Program-made: the position numbers and the translations under genes
Shown here: positions 25,371-34,248 of the stretch, one piece after another
Layout: the number at the start of each line of letters is the position of its first letter
Position numbering within the stretch: position 1 is the stretch's first letter
Notes under the pieces: generated by a model
Told to the model about the DNA's origin: nothing
The model's input: the letters and a program-made list of their open reading frames with translations, nothing else
The model's database searches: none
Source: Gemmiger formicilis
GTDB lineage: Bacteria; Bacillota; Clostridia; Oscillospirales; Ruminococcaceae
DNA length: 64,000 nucleotides
Direction of reading: 5' to 3'
Assembly: GCF_024462815.1 (NCBI RefSeq)
Contig: NZ_JANGCG010000008.1
Location: 87,415 to 151,414, forward strand

Positions 25371-26250
25371 AGTTCATTGCGCCTCCCTTGCGCAGCAGCT
25401 TTTGCAGCGGCGAGACATTGGCGTTCTCGTCCTCGGCGGGGGGAACAATTTCCTCCTGCAGAAGGTTGAACAGGTTCTGACGATCCAGTCGGCGGATAAG
25501 AACGCCGTTTTTCGCCATAGAGATAATGCCGGTCTCCTCACTGACAATAACAACGATGGCATCCGAGTTTTCGCTCATACCCAGACCCGCACGGTGGCGG
25601 GTGCCCATATCCTTGCCCATTTCCAGGTTGTTGGACAGCGGCAGCACGCAGCCCGCCGCCACAATGACGCCGTCGCGGATGACCACCGCGCCGTCATGCA
25701 GGGGGGTGCCCTCGTAGAAAATCGTGCCCAGCATCTCGCGGATGACATCGGCGTGCATCGGCGTGCCGGTGCGGATAATCTCATCAAGGTTATTGTTGCG
25801 CTCCAGCACCATCAAAGCGCCGGTGCGGGTGTCGGACAGCTGCTCGGCTGCATCGCAGATTGCCACCACGGCGCTCTGCCATGCGGCGCGCAGGGTCGGG
25901 TCATTGCGGCGTGTACCCATCATCAGGTTGGCCCACATCGTGCTCTGGCCCATGCGCTCCAGCGCACGGCGCAGCTCCGGCTGGAAAATGACAACCGCCG
26001 CCATAAAGCCGATGGTTATCACGCTGTTCAGCACCCATGTGACGGTTTTCAGGTCCAGCATAACGGCCAGACCGTAGAAAACCAGAATCAGCAGAATACC
26101 CTTGACCAGCTGGCCTGCCCGGGATTTGCGCGCAAATTGCAGCAGCTGGTAGAACACAAAGGAAATGATAAGAATGTCCAGTGTATCGGACAGCGGATCA
26201 AATGTACGCAGACTGCTTAGAATTGCATTGAGCGTCTGATTAGGCAGCAT
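25354..26250 (-). CDS. cdaA: Diadenylate cyclase CdaA
   Basis: 298 residues. Three membrane spans in the first 90 residues are followed by the DAC domain with DGA at 186-188 and RHR at 218-220, the catalytic motifs that make c-di-AMP from two ATP. c-di-AMP controls potassium and osmolyte transport and cell-wall balance. It follows ispDF and precedes cdaR, with the usual overlap. Confidence 0.96.
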   Translation of the reverse strand: MLPNQTLNAILSSLRTFDPLSDTLDILIISFVFYQLLQFARKSRAGQLVKGILLILVFYGLAVMLDLKTVTWVLNSVITIGFMAAVVIFQPELRRALERMGQSTMWANLMMGTRRNDPTLRAAWQSAVVAICDAAEQLSDTRTGALMVLERNNNLDEIIRTGTPMHADVIREMLGTIFYEGTPLHDGAVVIRDGVIVAAGCVLPLSNNLEMGKDMGTRHRAGLGMSENSDAIVVIVSEETGIISMAKNGVLIRRLDRQNLFNLLQEEIVPPAEDENANVSPLQKLLRKGGAMNYAKPE

Positions 26251-26301
26251 GGCTTCCGCGTCCCCCTTTCCGGGTCAGAATTCAGTAGGTATTTGTACGG
26301 T

Positions 26302-27438
26302 TTACGCAAGCAGCGCCACGGCGTGGGCGGCAATGCCCAGTCCCTCGCCGGTGAAGCCGAGGTGCTCCTCGGTGGTGGCTTTGACGCTGACGGCATCCAC
26401 CGGCAGGCCGAAGGCATCGGCAATGTTCTGCCGCATGGCCGGGATGTGGGGGGCCAGCTTCGGGCGCTGGCAGAGGATTGTAGCGTCAATGTTGCCCACC
26501 GTGTAGCCGTGCGCCGCGATAATCTTGGCCACTTCGCGGGTCAGGACCAGGGAATCCGCGCCCTTGTAGGCGGGGTCATTATCCGGGAAATGCTGGCCGA
26601 TGTCCCCCAGCGCCGCCGCACCCAGCACGGCATCCATAACGGCGTGCAGCAGCACATCCGCGTCCGAGTGGCCCAGCAGGCCCTTCTCATAAGGGATCTC
26701 CACACCACCCATAATGAGCTTGCGGTCCTCCACTAAGCGGTGAACGTCATATCCGTGGCCAATGCGCATGGTTTTCTCCTTTTGTAAATCCTCTTTGGTG
26801 GTGATTTTGTAGTTGGCGTAATCGCCCGCGGTCAGGGTGACCGGCAGGCCCGCCAGCTCAAACAAACTGCAATCATCGGTGACAAGGCTGGCCTTCTCCC
26901 CGGTCACGGCGGCCAGCGCCTGCGCATACAGGGCGCGACGGAAGCACTGCGGCGTCTGCACGGCGTAGAGCGCGGCGCGGTCGGGGGTTTCCACCACGCG
27001 ACCGGACTTGTCCGCCACCTTGATGGTATCCTTGACCGGCACAGCCGGTGCCGCAGCACCAGTTTCAGCCGCGGCGGTCAGGGCGGCAGTGATAACGGCC
27101 TCGCTGACGAAGGGGCGGGCGGCGTCATGGATGGCAACCAGCTCCCCCATTGCGGCGTTCAAGCCGTTGCGGACGCTGTCGGCGCGGGTGGCCCCGCCCT
27201 GCACAACGGTGCAGGGCTTCGGGCAGGCCGCGGCAATCGCCTCACACGCGGCGCGGTTGCCGCCGCAGACCAGCACCAGCTGGCTGACAGCCGGGTGGGC
27301 GGCCAGTGCCGCACAGCTTGTCTCCAGCACGGTGCGGCCATCCGGCAAACGGTAGCTGAGCTTATCGAATCCCATGCGGCGGGACGCGCCCGCAGCCACC
27401 ACAATGGCGGTCACGGTGGGAAGGTTTGTTTTTGACAT
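26302..27438 (-). CDS. ispDF: Bifunctional IspD/IspF isoprenoid enzyme
   Basis: 378 residues from ATG 27436-27438. The N-terminal IspD half ([11 protein letters not shown]) joins MEP with CTP; the C-terminal IspF half from about 226 ([12 protein letters not shown], then [15 protein letters not shown]) cyclises the product to MEcPP. Both belong to the MEP pathway of isoprenoid synthesis. Fusions of ispD and ispF are known from several groups, usually without ispE between, as here. No other MEP gene is in the window. The gene is the head of the long minus-strand series that includes cdaA. Confidence 0.94.
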   Translation of the reverse strand: MSKTNLPTVTAIVVAAGASRRMGFDKLSYRLPDGRTVLETSCAALAAHPAVSQLVLVCGGNRAACEAIAAACPKPCTVVQGGATRADSVRNGLNAAMGELVAIHDAARPFVSEAVITAALTAAAETGAAAPAVPVKDTIKVADKSGRVVETPDRAALYAVQTPQCFRRALYAQALAAVTGEKASLVTDDCSLFELAGLPVTLTAGDYANYKITTKEDLQKEKTMRIGHGYDVHRLVEDRKLIMGGVEIPYEKGLLGHSDADVLLHAVMDAVLGAAALGDIGQHFPDNDPAYKGADSLVLTREVAKIIAAHGYTVGNIDATILCQRPKLAPHIPAMRQNIADAFGLPVDAVSVKATTEEHLGFTGEGLGIAAHAVALLA

Positions 27439-27474
27439 CGGGCACACTGCCCCCTTTATATTATGTATAAAAAT

Positions 27475-27480
27475 ATTATA
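27475..27480 (-). promoter_or_regulatory. -10 element upstream of ispDF
   Basis: TATAAT on minus (27475-27480), about 37 nt upstream of the start. The -35 region is poor (TGGATT at 17 bp), so this is only a probable promoter. Confidence 0.5.
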
Positions 27481-27549
27481 CAGGGTTATGCCAAGAAAAT
27501 CCACTAAAATCTGGATGATTTTTTTGTATGAAATGAAAAATATGGTCTT

Positions 27550-28908
27550 TTACTGCCCGCACAGCGGCACTGTGACCGTTGCCCTTGCGCCGTGCGGGTC
27601 ATTTTGGACAAATTGGGCCGTACCGCCGTGCGCCCGGGCGATCTGCTCCACCACATACAGCCCCAGAATGTGTGGCGTGTTGGCCCCGGTTTGCAGGGCG
27701 TTCAGCACCGCGGGCGGATAGCCTGCGCCGTCATCGGCCACCGCGATCTCCAGCATCCTGCCCCGCCGTGTCGCCGTGATGGCAACCTGTACCGGGCCGG
27801 GATTGTGGCGGGCGGCGTTGTTCAGCAGATTTTCCAGCGCCCGCGTCAGCAGGGCGGCATCCACATTTATCTCAGCCTTGTCAGCGTCCGGCGTCAGCTC
27901 CGGCGTCACGGTGCAGTGGTCCGCCAGCGGACTGTCGCAGAACTCCGCCGCAATGCTGCGCAGAAGCGGCCCGGCCTGTACCGGGCGGCACCGCAGCGGC
28001 TGTGCGCCGTATTGCAGCTTGCTGGTCAGGTTCAGATCCTCAATCAGCGTCCGCAGTTTTTCGCTCTGGGCGCGGATGCCCGCTGCCCGCCGCCGTGCAG
28101 TGTCCGGCAGTGCCGTGTCGTGCTCAAGCTGCTCGGCCCAGCCCAGAATCATGGCCAGCGGCGTGCGCACATCGTGGCTGACGCCCGCAACCCACGCGGT
28201 GCGGGCATCGTCCCGCCGGGCGATAATCTCATTGCGGCGGCGCAGCTGCTCACTGGTGCGGTTGACCGCATCGGCCAGTTCCCCCGCAAAGCCGTCTGTT
28301 GGCAGGCAGACCGTGCGGCCCGCTGCAACGGCCTCCAGCCCCGCCGCAATCGCCTGCAGCTGCCGCGCACCGCGCCAGCCGAACAGCAAGCAACACCCGA
28401 GCACCGCCGCCAGCAGCACCGCCAGAGCAGGCAGGATACCGGCGGCCAGATCCGCCATCATGGCCTGACTGCTGCAGATATTATATTTCCACAATGTTCC
28501 CTTTGGCGCAGCTGCCACCAGCAGGCCGTATTCTTCCGTCCAGCAAAGCACCGGCCAGTCCTCGAGATACCAGCGCGAGAAAGAAGCAATTTCTGACGCT
28601 GTGTAGCACTTATTCAGCTCAGCAGGCAGATCATACTGCCAGAGGACTTCGCCGTTATCGTCCAGCACCATCGCCCATGCATACCCCTGCAGCCATTCCT
28701 CGGGCGTGCGGGCGGGGTCCAGCTGCAGGCCACCCGCCGTCTGCGCCAGCGCACCGGCCAGCGTTTCAATGCCGGTGCGGTCCTGCTCCACATTGCCGTA
28801 GTGTAGCCCTATGTAGGCAACCGCGCCCAGGCACAGCGCTGCCGCCACCAGCACTACCGCCGCCGTGGCCAGCACGTAGCGGCGTATCAGCCGCGCAAAG
28901 GTTTTCAT
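27550..28908 (-). CDS. Two-component sensor histidine kinase
   Basis: 452 residues. Two membrane spans (about 11-34 and 152-178) flank an outer sensor of roughly 115 residues; a HAMP-like stretch and the phosphoacceptor H245 (VSHDVRTPL) follow, then the ATPase with NLLNNAARHN and DDGAGYP. It shares 4 nt with the response regulator. With the divergent ABC exporter it resembles the systems that detect lantibiotics or similar peptides. The sensor is larger than in the short intramembrane-sensing (BceS-type) kinases. Confidence 0.92.
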   Translation of the reverse strand: MKTFARLIRRYVLATAAVVLVAAALCLGAVAYIGLHYGNVEQDRTGIETLAGALAQTAGGLQLDPARTPEEWLQGYAWAMVLDDNGEVLWQYDLPAELNKCYTASEIASFSRWYLEDWPVLCWTEEYGLLVAAAPKGTLWKYNICSSQAMMADLAAGILPALAVLLAAVLGCCLLFGWRGARQLQAIAAGLEAVAAGRTVCLPTDGFAGELADAVNRTSEQLRRRNEIIARRDDARTAWVAGVSHDVRTPLAMILGWAEQLEHDTALPDTARRRAAGIRAQSEKLRTLIEDLNLTSKLQYGAQPLRCRPVQAGPLLRSIAAEFCDSPLADHCTVTPELTPDADKAEINVDAALLTRALENLLNNAARHNPGPVQVAITATRRGRMLEIAVADDGAGYPPAVLNALQTGANTPHILGLYVVEQIARAHGGTAQFVQNDPHGARATVTVPLCGQ

Positions 28909-29618
28909 TTTCCGCCCTCCCCTGTCAGCCGGTAGCCGATGCCCCGCACCGTTGTCAGCCAGCGCGGGCGGCCCGGCTCGGCCTCGATTTTCTCCCGCAG
29001 ATGGCGGATGTGTACATTCAGGCTGTTTTCATAGCCGTAATAGTCAGCACCCCAGACCGCCTCACAAAGGGCATCGTAGGTCACAATGTGGCCGCGGTTG
29101 TCGGCCAGCTTTTGCAGCAAGGCGCGCTCGGTGGCGGTCAGCGGCAGGGTGGTGCCGTCAGCGCGTTGAACAGCCGCGTCCTGCAAATCCACGGTGCAGT
29201 CCCCCAGCGGCAGCGTGCGGGCACGTCCGAGCACGGCGCGGTAGGTCCTTTGCAAAATGTGCTGCATCCGCAGCAGCAGCTCCTGCATCAGGAAGGGCTT
29301 TGTCAGGTAATCGTCTGCACCCAGCCCGAGTCCGAACAGCCGGTCGGCATCCGCGTCCCGCGCCGACAGAAACAGGGCCGGAACCTCGTTTCCCTCATGC
29401 AGGGCGCGGAACAGGCTGAAGCCGTCCCCGTCCGGCAGATTGATGTCAAGTATCATAAGCGCGGGCCGGTGCGCCGCAAAAGCAGCCCGCGCCGCCGCGC
29501 AGCTTTCCGCCGTACGCACGGTTTTGTAGCCCGCTGTATGCAGATTGTCAGTAATCAAAGTCAGCAAATCCGGGTTGTCGTCCACAAGCAGGATTTCCGC
29601 GTCATAAATGGTAGTCAT
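28905..29618 (-). CDS. OmpR-family response regulator
   Basis: 237 residues. Receiver domain with D13-D14, phosphoacceptor D58 (LMILDINLPDGDGF) and the conserved Lys in KPF; then a winged-helix OmpR-type DNA-binding domain (NSLNVHIRHLREKIE). The gene is first in a two-gene operon with the kinase. Direct repeats 11 bp apart at 29695-29733, between this gene and the ABC genes, suit its head-to-tail dimer binding. Confidence 0.94.
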   Translation of the reverse strand: MTTIYDAEILLVDDNPDLLTLITDNLHTAGYKTVRTAESCAAARAAFAAHRPALMILDINLPDGDGFSLFRALHEGNEVPALFLSARDADADRLFGLGLGADDYLTKPFLMQELLLRMQHILQRTYRAVLGRARTLPLGDCTVDLQDAAVQRADGTTLPLTATERALLQKLADNRGHIVTYDALCEAVWGADYYGYENSLNVHIRHLREKIEAEPGRPRWLTTVRGIGYRLTGEGGK

Positions 29619-29694
29619 TGGCAGCCGCCTTTCTGGTTTTTTCTTCTACAGTATACAACGATTTTTTCGCCTCCACTATGGCAGACGGCAAAGT

Positions 29695-29733
29695 TTAAGC
29701 TGAAATTAAGCTGGGCTTACAGCTTTGTTAAGC
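29695..29733 (+). promoter_or_regulatory. Direct repeats with 11-bp spacing, likely response-regulator site
   Basis: TTAAGC at 29695, 29706 and 29728 with a related TTACAG at 29717: four units, each 11 bp apart, just upstream of the ABC operon. OmpR-type regulators bind such one-turn-spaced repeats. Confidence 0.65.
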
Positions 29734-29779
29734 CGGGCGGTGTAGGATAAAGCCACCAAAATGAAAAGGAGTGCTGACA

Positions 29780-30697
29780 ATGCAGACAGTTATTGAGACA
29801 AAAGCGCTGTGCAAGCAGTACGGCAGCCGCATGGCGGTTGACCATGTGGAGTTGCATGTACCGCAGGGGTGCGTGTATGGGTTCATCGGGCCGAACGGTG
29901 CGGGCAAATCCACCACCATGAAGATGCTGCTGGGGCTTATCCACCCCACGGCGGGGCAGGTTACGCTGCTGGGCCAGACGCTGAACGAGAAAAACCGCCT
30001 GGCCCTGCTGCGCCAGACCGGTAGTATGATTGAGTCCCCCGCCGGGTATCTGCACCTGACGGCGCAGGAGAATCTGGAAATTGTGGCCGATTTGAAGGAC
30101 ATACCGTACAAGGACATTGCCCGCGTGCTGGACATTGTGCACCTGACACAGGACAAAAACCGCCGGGTCGGGCAGTATTCGCTGGGTATGAAGCAGCGGC
30201 TGGGTATAGCGATGGCCCTGCTGGGCAGCCCGAAGCTGCTGATTCTGGATGAGCCGACAAACGGCCTTGACCCGGCAGGGATACAGGAGATGCGTACCCT
30301 CATCCAGTCCATGCCCGCCGCAACCGGCGCAACGGTGCTGATTTCCAGCCACCTTCTGGGCGAGATGGAGCAGATGGTGGAACAGGTGGGCATCATCGAC
30401 CACGGCCATATGCTGTTTGAAGGCCCCCTGAGCCAGCTGCAGCGCCACAGCCGCGGTGATGTTGCGGTGCGGCTGCTGAACCCAGCCAAGGCCGCGCCGG
30501 TGCTGCGTGCCAACGGTCTGCCCGCCGGTGACAGCTGCACCGTGACATTGCCCCCGCTGCAGGATGCCCTGCTGGCAGACCTTGTGCAAAAGCTGGCCGA
30601 CAGCGGTGCGGGTGTGGTGGAGGTAACGCCCCACACAAAATCGCTGGAGGAGATTTTCCTGAGCCTGACCGGCACGGAGGCAGCACACCATGAATAA
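29780..30697 (+). CDS. ABC transporter ATPase, lantibiotic/bacitracin-resistance type
   Basis: 305 residues from ATG 29780 with AAAAGGA nine nt upstream. Walker A GPNGAGKS at 37-44, signature SLGMKQ from 134, Walker B LLILDEP with D157-E158. The stretch GSMIESPAGYLHLTAQENL is typical of BcrA and lantibiotic-immunity F proteins. It overlaps the first permease gene by 8 nt. Likely expels cell-wall-active peptides, controlled by the divergent two-component system. Confidence 0.9.
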   Translation: MQTVIETKALCKQYGSRMAVDHVELHVPQGCVYGFIGPNGAGKSTTMKMLLGLIHPTAGQVTLLGQTLNEKNRLALLRQTGSMIESPAGYLHLTAQENLEIVADLKDIPYKDIARVLDIVHLTQDKNRRVGQYSLGMKQRLGIAMALLGSPKLLILDEPTNGLDPAGIQEMRTLIQSMPAATGATVLISSHLLGEMEQMVEQVGIIDHGHMLFEGPLSQLQRHSRGDVAVRLLNPAKAAPVLRANGLPAGDSCTVTLPPLQDALLADLVQKLADSGAGVVEVTPHTKSLEEIFLSLTGTEAAHHE

Positions 30698-31442
30698 AGC
30701 CCTGCACACCGAATTCCAGAAGGCGCACCGCCGCCACGATCTATGGATTTGCCTGGCCGTGCCGCTGGCGGCGGCCATCTGGTCCGCAAGCGCCATGCCG
30801 CGCGGCGCAGACGAACTTGCCAACGCATACAGCGCCCTGCTGTACAGCCTCCCGGTTCTGAACACCGTCCTGATGCCCCTTGCCATGGCAGTGCTGGCAA
30901 GCCGCCTGTGGGATGTCGAGGTCAAAGGGTGTACAGTAAAGCTGCTTTACACCCTGCAGACCCGCCGCAGCCTGTTTGCCGCCAAGGCGGTGTTTGGCGC
31001 CGGGGAGATTCTGTTGATGGTTCTGCTGGAGCTGGCGGCCACCGCCCTGCTGGGGTACATCCAGCACTATACTGAGGCCTTCCCCGCCGCGCAGCTTGCC
31101 TATCTGGGCGTCTGCACGTATGGCGTAAACCTGATGCTCTTTTTCTCGGAGCTATTGCTGATGCTGGTTTTCAGCAATCCGATGCCCGCGCTCTGCGTGG
31201 CGATTGTCGGCACGCTGCTGGGGCTGTTTTCCGCGTTTATGCCGCGGCTTGTCAGTTACTTTGTGCCGTGGGGGTATTACGTCCCGCTAGGCTGCTATGA
31301 GGTTGCCGTCTGGAACGAGGCCGAGCACACCGTCCTCTACGGGATGACCCGCTACAACTGGGGTCTGCTGGGCTTTACCATGCTGCTGGCCGCGCTGCTG
31401 TTTGCCGCCGCGTGGCAGCTTATCCGCAATAAGGAGGTCTGA
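30690..31442 (+). CDS. ABC transporter permease 1 of the peptide-resistance exporter
   Basis: 250 residues with six predicted membrane spans and the LMPLAMAVLASRLWDVEVKG stretch common to the lantibiotic-immunity permeases of the SpaE/MutG class. It overlaps the ATPase gene and is followed 3 nt later by the second permease; the two are likely a heteromeric pair. Confidence 0.85.
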   Translation: MNKALHTEFQKAHRRHDLWICLAVPLAAAIWSASAMPRGADELANAYSALLYSLPVLNTVLMPLAMAVLASRLWDVEVKGCTVKLLYTLQTRRSLFAAKAVFGAGEILLMVLLELAATALLGYIQHYTEAFPAAQLAYLGVCTYGVNLMLFFSELLLMLVFSNPMPALCVAIVGTLLGLFSAFMPRLVSYFVPWGYYVPLGCYEVAVWNEAEHTVLYGMTRYNWGLLGFTMLLAALLFAAAWQLIRNKEV

Positions 31443-31445
31443 CCT

Positions 31446-32180
31446 ATGCTGAAACGTTGTATCCGTGCGGAGAACCGCAAGCTGCACACCTCGCCCATCT
31501 GGCTGCTGTTTCTGATCCTGCCGCTGATTTCTGCGGGCTACGGCACCTTCAATTATCTGCAAAATCTTGAAATTCTTACGGACGGCTGGTACAGCCTGTG
31601 GACGCAGCACACGCTGTTTTATTCGCTGCTATTTTTCCCTGCGCTGGTGTCCGCATATGCGGCCTACCTGTGGCGGTTAGAGCATATGGGCCACAACTGG
31701 AACCTGATTATGGCCGCGCCGGTGCCGCCATTTACACTGTTTCTGGCCAAGCTGTTTGTTGTTGTAAAGCTGATGTGCTTTACACAGGTGTTTGTCTATC
31801 TGCTGTATCTGGTTTGTGGGCGGCTATTTGCAGGCTTTCCCGGCTGGCCCCCGGCGGAAACGCTTGTATTTATGCTGCGCGGGCTGGTCGGCGGTCTGGC
31901 CGTTGCCGCGCTGCAGCTTTTGCTGGCGATGCTGGTGCGCAGCTTTGCCGTGCCGGTCTTTTTGGGGCTGGTGGGCGGCATTGCCGGTATGTTGCTTGCC
32001 GCCAAGGGGTATGCCCTGCTCTGGCCCTACTGTCTGATGCAGCAGGGCATGAACTCAAACCGCAGCGAGGATATGCTGGCCGGCAGGCTGCCGCTGTTCT
32101 TTCTGGCCTGCGGCGTGTGGCTTCTGGTGATTGGCCTTACCGCACGCCTCTTGCTGGAAAAGCGCGATGTAAAAGCGTGA
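31446..32180 (+). CDS. ABC transporter permease 2 of the peptide-resistance exporter
   Basis: 244 residues, about six membrane spans. LWRLEHMGHNWNLIMAAPVP is a typical cytoplasmic loop in this family. Together with the previous two genes it makes a complete three-gene exporter like CprABC of Clostridioides or NukFEG. No lantibiotic structural or modification gene is nearby, so defence against foreign peptides is more likely than self-immunity. Confidence 0.85.
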   Translation: MLKRCIRAENRKLHTSPIWLLFLILPLISAGYGTFNYLQNLEILTDGWYSLWTQHTLFYSLLFFPALVSAYAAYLWRLEHMGHNWNLIMAAPVPPFTLFLAKLFVVVKLMCFTQVFVYLLYLVCGRLFAGFPGWPPAETLVFMLRGLVGGLAVAALQLLLAMLVRSFAVPVFLGLVGGIAGMLLAAKGYALLWPYCLMQQGMNSNRSEDMLAGRLPLFFLACGVWLLVIGLTARLLLEKRDVKA

Positions 32181-32186
32181 TTTTTG

Positions 32187-32215
32187 TTGCCAACCGCGGC
32201 GCAAAACGGTATAAT
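32187..32215 (+). promoter_or_regulatory. Sigma-A promoter of the gene at 32249
   Basis: TTGCCA (32187-32192), 17-bp spacer, TATAAT (32210-32215). Confidence 0.85.
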
Positions 32216-32248
32216 GGTAGCAACAAAACAACAGGAGGGTCAACGCCA

Positions 32249-32641
32249 ATGACTGCCAACGCTGCCGATTTTGCCGGTGCCGGGTGCGGACGCCGCTACG
32301 AGAAGGAGCTGGAAACGCATTTCCGCGATTGTATGCTGTTTTATCTGGATGGCCGCATCCGTTTTGAGCGCTACTGCTACGGCGAGGCCGCCTGCCTTGT
32401 TTTCAGCGTGTGGGCGCACGGCTTTGATGCCGACGGAAAAATCCTGTGGGACCGCGAGCCGGAGTTTGAAAGCCAGCAGACCGCTATTCCCCGCTATCTG
32501 ACAGATGTGCAGGAGGACGGCCGCGCCCTGCAGTTTGACGGTGCCCGCAAGCGCTATCTGCTGACCGAGGAATTTGCAGAGGATAAGCCCAACGGCTACA
32601 GCAAATTCAAGGTATTCTGGCTGAAGCAGAAGAAGAAATAA
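32249..32641 (+). CDS. Uncharacterised 130-residue protein
   Basis: 130 residues from ATG 32249, with AGGAGGG nine nt before it and its own near-consensus promoter. No signal peptide, membrane span or familiar motif. The composition is Tyr/Phe/Arg rich in the first half (CMLFYLDGRIRFERYCYGEA) and basic at the very end (KVFWLKQKKK). Predicted strands alternate with charged loops, so a small globular cytoplasmic protein is likely. I do not recognise it. A repeat-rich terminator region follows. Confidence 0.75.
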   Translation: MTANAADFAGAGCGRRYEKELETHFRDCMLFYLDGRIRFERYCYGEAACLVFSVWAHGFDADGKILWDREPEFESQQTAIPRYLTDVQEDGRALQFDGARKRYLLTEEFAEDKPNGYSKFKVFWLKQKKK

Positions 32642-32650
32642 CCCCCAAAG

Positions 32651-32777
32651 CCTTCTCCCACCGGGAGAAGGTGGCCCCGCATGGCCAGAAGAGGGGCAGT
32701 TTCCCGGGTAGGTTGTAGAGGCCGATGCTCGCATCGGCCCGCGGGCGGAGCAGAGCCCCGCCCCTGCCGCCATTTTT
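32651..32777. repeat. Intergenic palindromic repeat block with terminator
   Basis: Three hairpins: CCTTCTCCC/GGGAGAAGG (32651-32671), GGCCGATG/CATCGGCC (32720-32739, preceded by GGTTGTAG), and GGGCGG/CCGCCC near 32743-32764 followed by TTTTTT at 32772-32777. The middle palindrome recurs at 63953-63978 and, in a relative, at 51411-51429. No reading frame of interest is inside. Confidence 0.7.
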
Positions 32778-32796
32778 TGATATTTACTTCCACAAC

Positions 32797-32838
32797 AAAA
32801 ACACGTGCCCTCCTAGCACTCGGAGGGCACGTGTTTTT
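32797..32838. terminator. Strong bidirectional terminator
   Basis: 17-bp perfect arms 32797-32813 and 32822-32838 (core ACACGTGCCCTCC) with an 8-nt loop and A/T runs on both sides. It ends the nucleoside cluster on minus and any read-through on plus. Confidence 0.93.
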
Positions 32839-32855
32839 ATTGGTATGTGGTTCTA

Positions 32856-34178
32856 TCAGAATTTCTCCACGCCGTCGGCGGTGACTCTTGCGTAAATCAG
32901 CGGCGGGATGCTCGGCTTCTCGCTGCGGATTACCAGTCCACCGCGGTACATCTCCTCGGCGGCGGCAAACAGGCGTTCGTCGTCGGCGTAGAAGGTGCAG
33001 ATGCTCTCCCCAGCCTTGACGTAATCGCCCAGCTTTTTGTGCATCGTGATGCCTGCGGCAAAGTCGATGCTGTCCTCCTTCTTGATGCGGCCTGCACCCA
33101 GCAGCACGCTGGCGTTTCCGATTTTTTCCACATCATTCTTGTAGATATAGCCGTCCGTCGGGGCGGTCAGCTCATAGCTGTATTTGGCCTTCTGGAACTT
33201 GTCGGCGTCCCGCAGCACGCTGGTGTCGCCGCCCTGCGCGGCAAACATCTGGCAGCACTTTTCAAAAGCGGAGCCGTCCGCAATGACGCCCTCGGCCAGC
33301 TTGCGGCAGGTGGGTATATCGCCCTTGCCCGCCAGCACCAGCATATTGCTGGCCAGCTGCAGGCAGACCTCGGTCAGGTCCGCCGGGCCATTGCCCTGCA
33401 GCACGGCCATACTCTCGGCCACCTCCAGAGAGTTGCCGATGTTATGGCCCAGCGGCTTGTCCATATCGGTAATCAGCGCAGCCACCTTGCGGCCGTGCGC
33501 GGTGCCAATGGCTACCATCTGGCGGGCCAGCTCCAGCGCGCCGTCCAGATCCTTCATAAACGCGCCGTCACCCATCGTGACATCCAGCAGGATGGCGTCC
33601 GACCCGGCGGCCAGCTTTTTGGACATAATGGAGGAAGCAATCAGCGGGATGCAGCCCACCGTGGCGGTCACATCGCGCAGGGCGTACATCTTTTTGTCTG
33701 CCACCGCGATCTTTCCGCTCTGGCCAATGACCGAAATACCAATCTCGTTGACCTGTTTGAAAAACTCCTCCTGCGTAAGGCTGGTGCGGGTGCCGGGCAC
33801 GGCCTCCATCTTGTCGATGGTGCCGCCCGTATGCCCCAGACCGCGGCCGCTCATCTTGGCAATCTTCACACCGCAGGCCGCTACAATCGGCGCAATGACC
33901 AGTGTGGTCTTGTCGCCGACGCCGCCGGTGGAGTGCTTGTCCGCCTTGACGCCCGCAATGGCGGACAAATCCACCATATCGCCGGAGTGCGCCATTACAT
34001 CGGTGAGCATGGCGGTCTCCTCGTCCGTCATACCGCGCAGATAGATGGCCATAAGCAGCGCCGACATCTGGTAATCCGGCACATCCCCGGCCACATAGCC
34101 GTTGACAGCGAAGGCCAGTTCCTCATGGTTGAGTGTCCCGCCATCACGTTTTTTTGCGATAACATCGTACATTCGCAT
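32856..34178 (-). CDS. pdp: Pyrimidine-nucleoside phosphorylase
   Basis: 440 residues from ATG 34176-34178. The glycosyltransferase family 3 signature is in KMSGRGLGHTGGTIDKMEAV and the phosphate-binding KHSTGGVGDKT. It splits uridine and thymidine into base and (deoxy)ribose-1-phosphate. Firmicute homologues use both nucleosides, so Pdp is preferred over DeoA. It is the last gene of the nucleoside cluster, after the transporter, with a hairpin before it and a strong terminator after. Confidence 0.94.
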   Translation of the reverse strand: MRMYDVIAKKRDGGTLNHEELAFAVNGYVAGDVPDYQMSALLMAIYLRGMTDEETAMLTDVMAHSGDMVDLSAIAGVKADKHSTGGVGDKTTLVIAPIVAACGVKIAKMSGRGLGHTGGTIDKMEAVPGTRTSLTQEEFFKQVNEIGISVIGQSGKIAVADKKMYALRDVTATVGCIPLIASSIMSKKLAAGSDAILLDVTMGDGAFMKDLDGALELARQMVAIGTAHGRKVAALITDMDKPLGHNIGNSLEVAESMAVLQGNGPADLTEVCLQLASNMLVLAGKGDIPTCRKLAEGVIADGSAFEKCCQMFAAQGGDTSVLRDADKFQKAKYSYELTAPTDGYIYKNDVEKIGNASVLLGAGRIKKEDSIDFAAGITMHKKLGDYVKAGESICTFYADDERLFAAAEEMYRGGLVIRSEKPSIPPLIYARVTADGVEKF

Positions 34179-34205
34179 AGTTTTTCTCCTTCTGAAAAGT
34201 AAAGA

Positions 34206-34230
34206 CCGCCCGGCAGCGTGCACCGGGCGG
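34206..34230 (-). terminator. Hairpin between nupQ-like gene and pdp
   Basis: CCGCCCGG (34206-34213) and CCGGGCGG (34223-34230), followed on minus by TCTTTACTTTT. Probably partial termination, reducing pdp expression relative to the transporter. Confidence 0.6.
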
Positions 34231-34248
34231 CCCTTGGTATGGTTGGTT

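Noticed and set aside
29780..32180. Lantibiotic biosynthesis cluster
   Set aside because: Only the exporter and its two-component system are present; no precursor peptide, LanB/C/M or protease gene was found in the 5 kb on either side.
32645..32680. Terminator for the orphan gene at the first hairpin (32651-32671)
   Set aside because: No T run follows; the later hairpin with TTTTTT at 32772-32777 is the better candidate.
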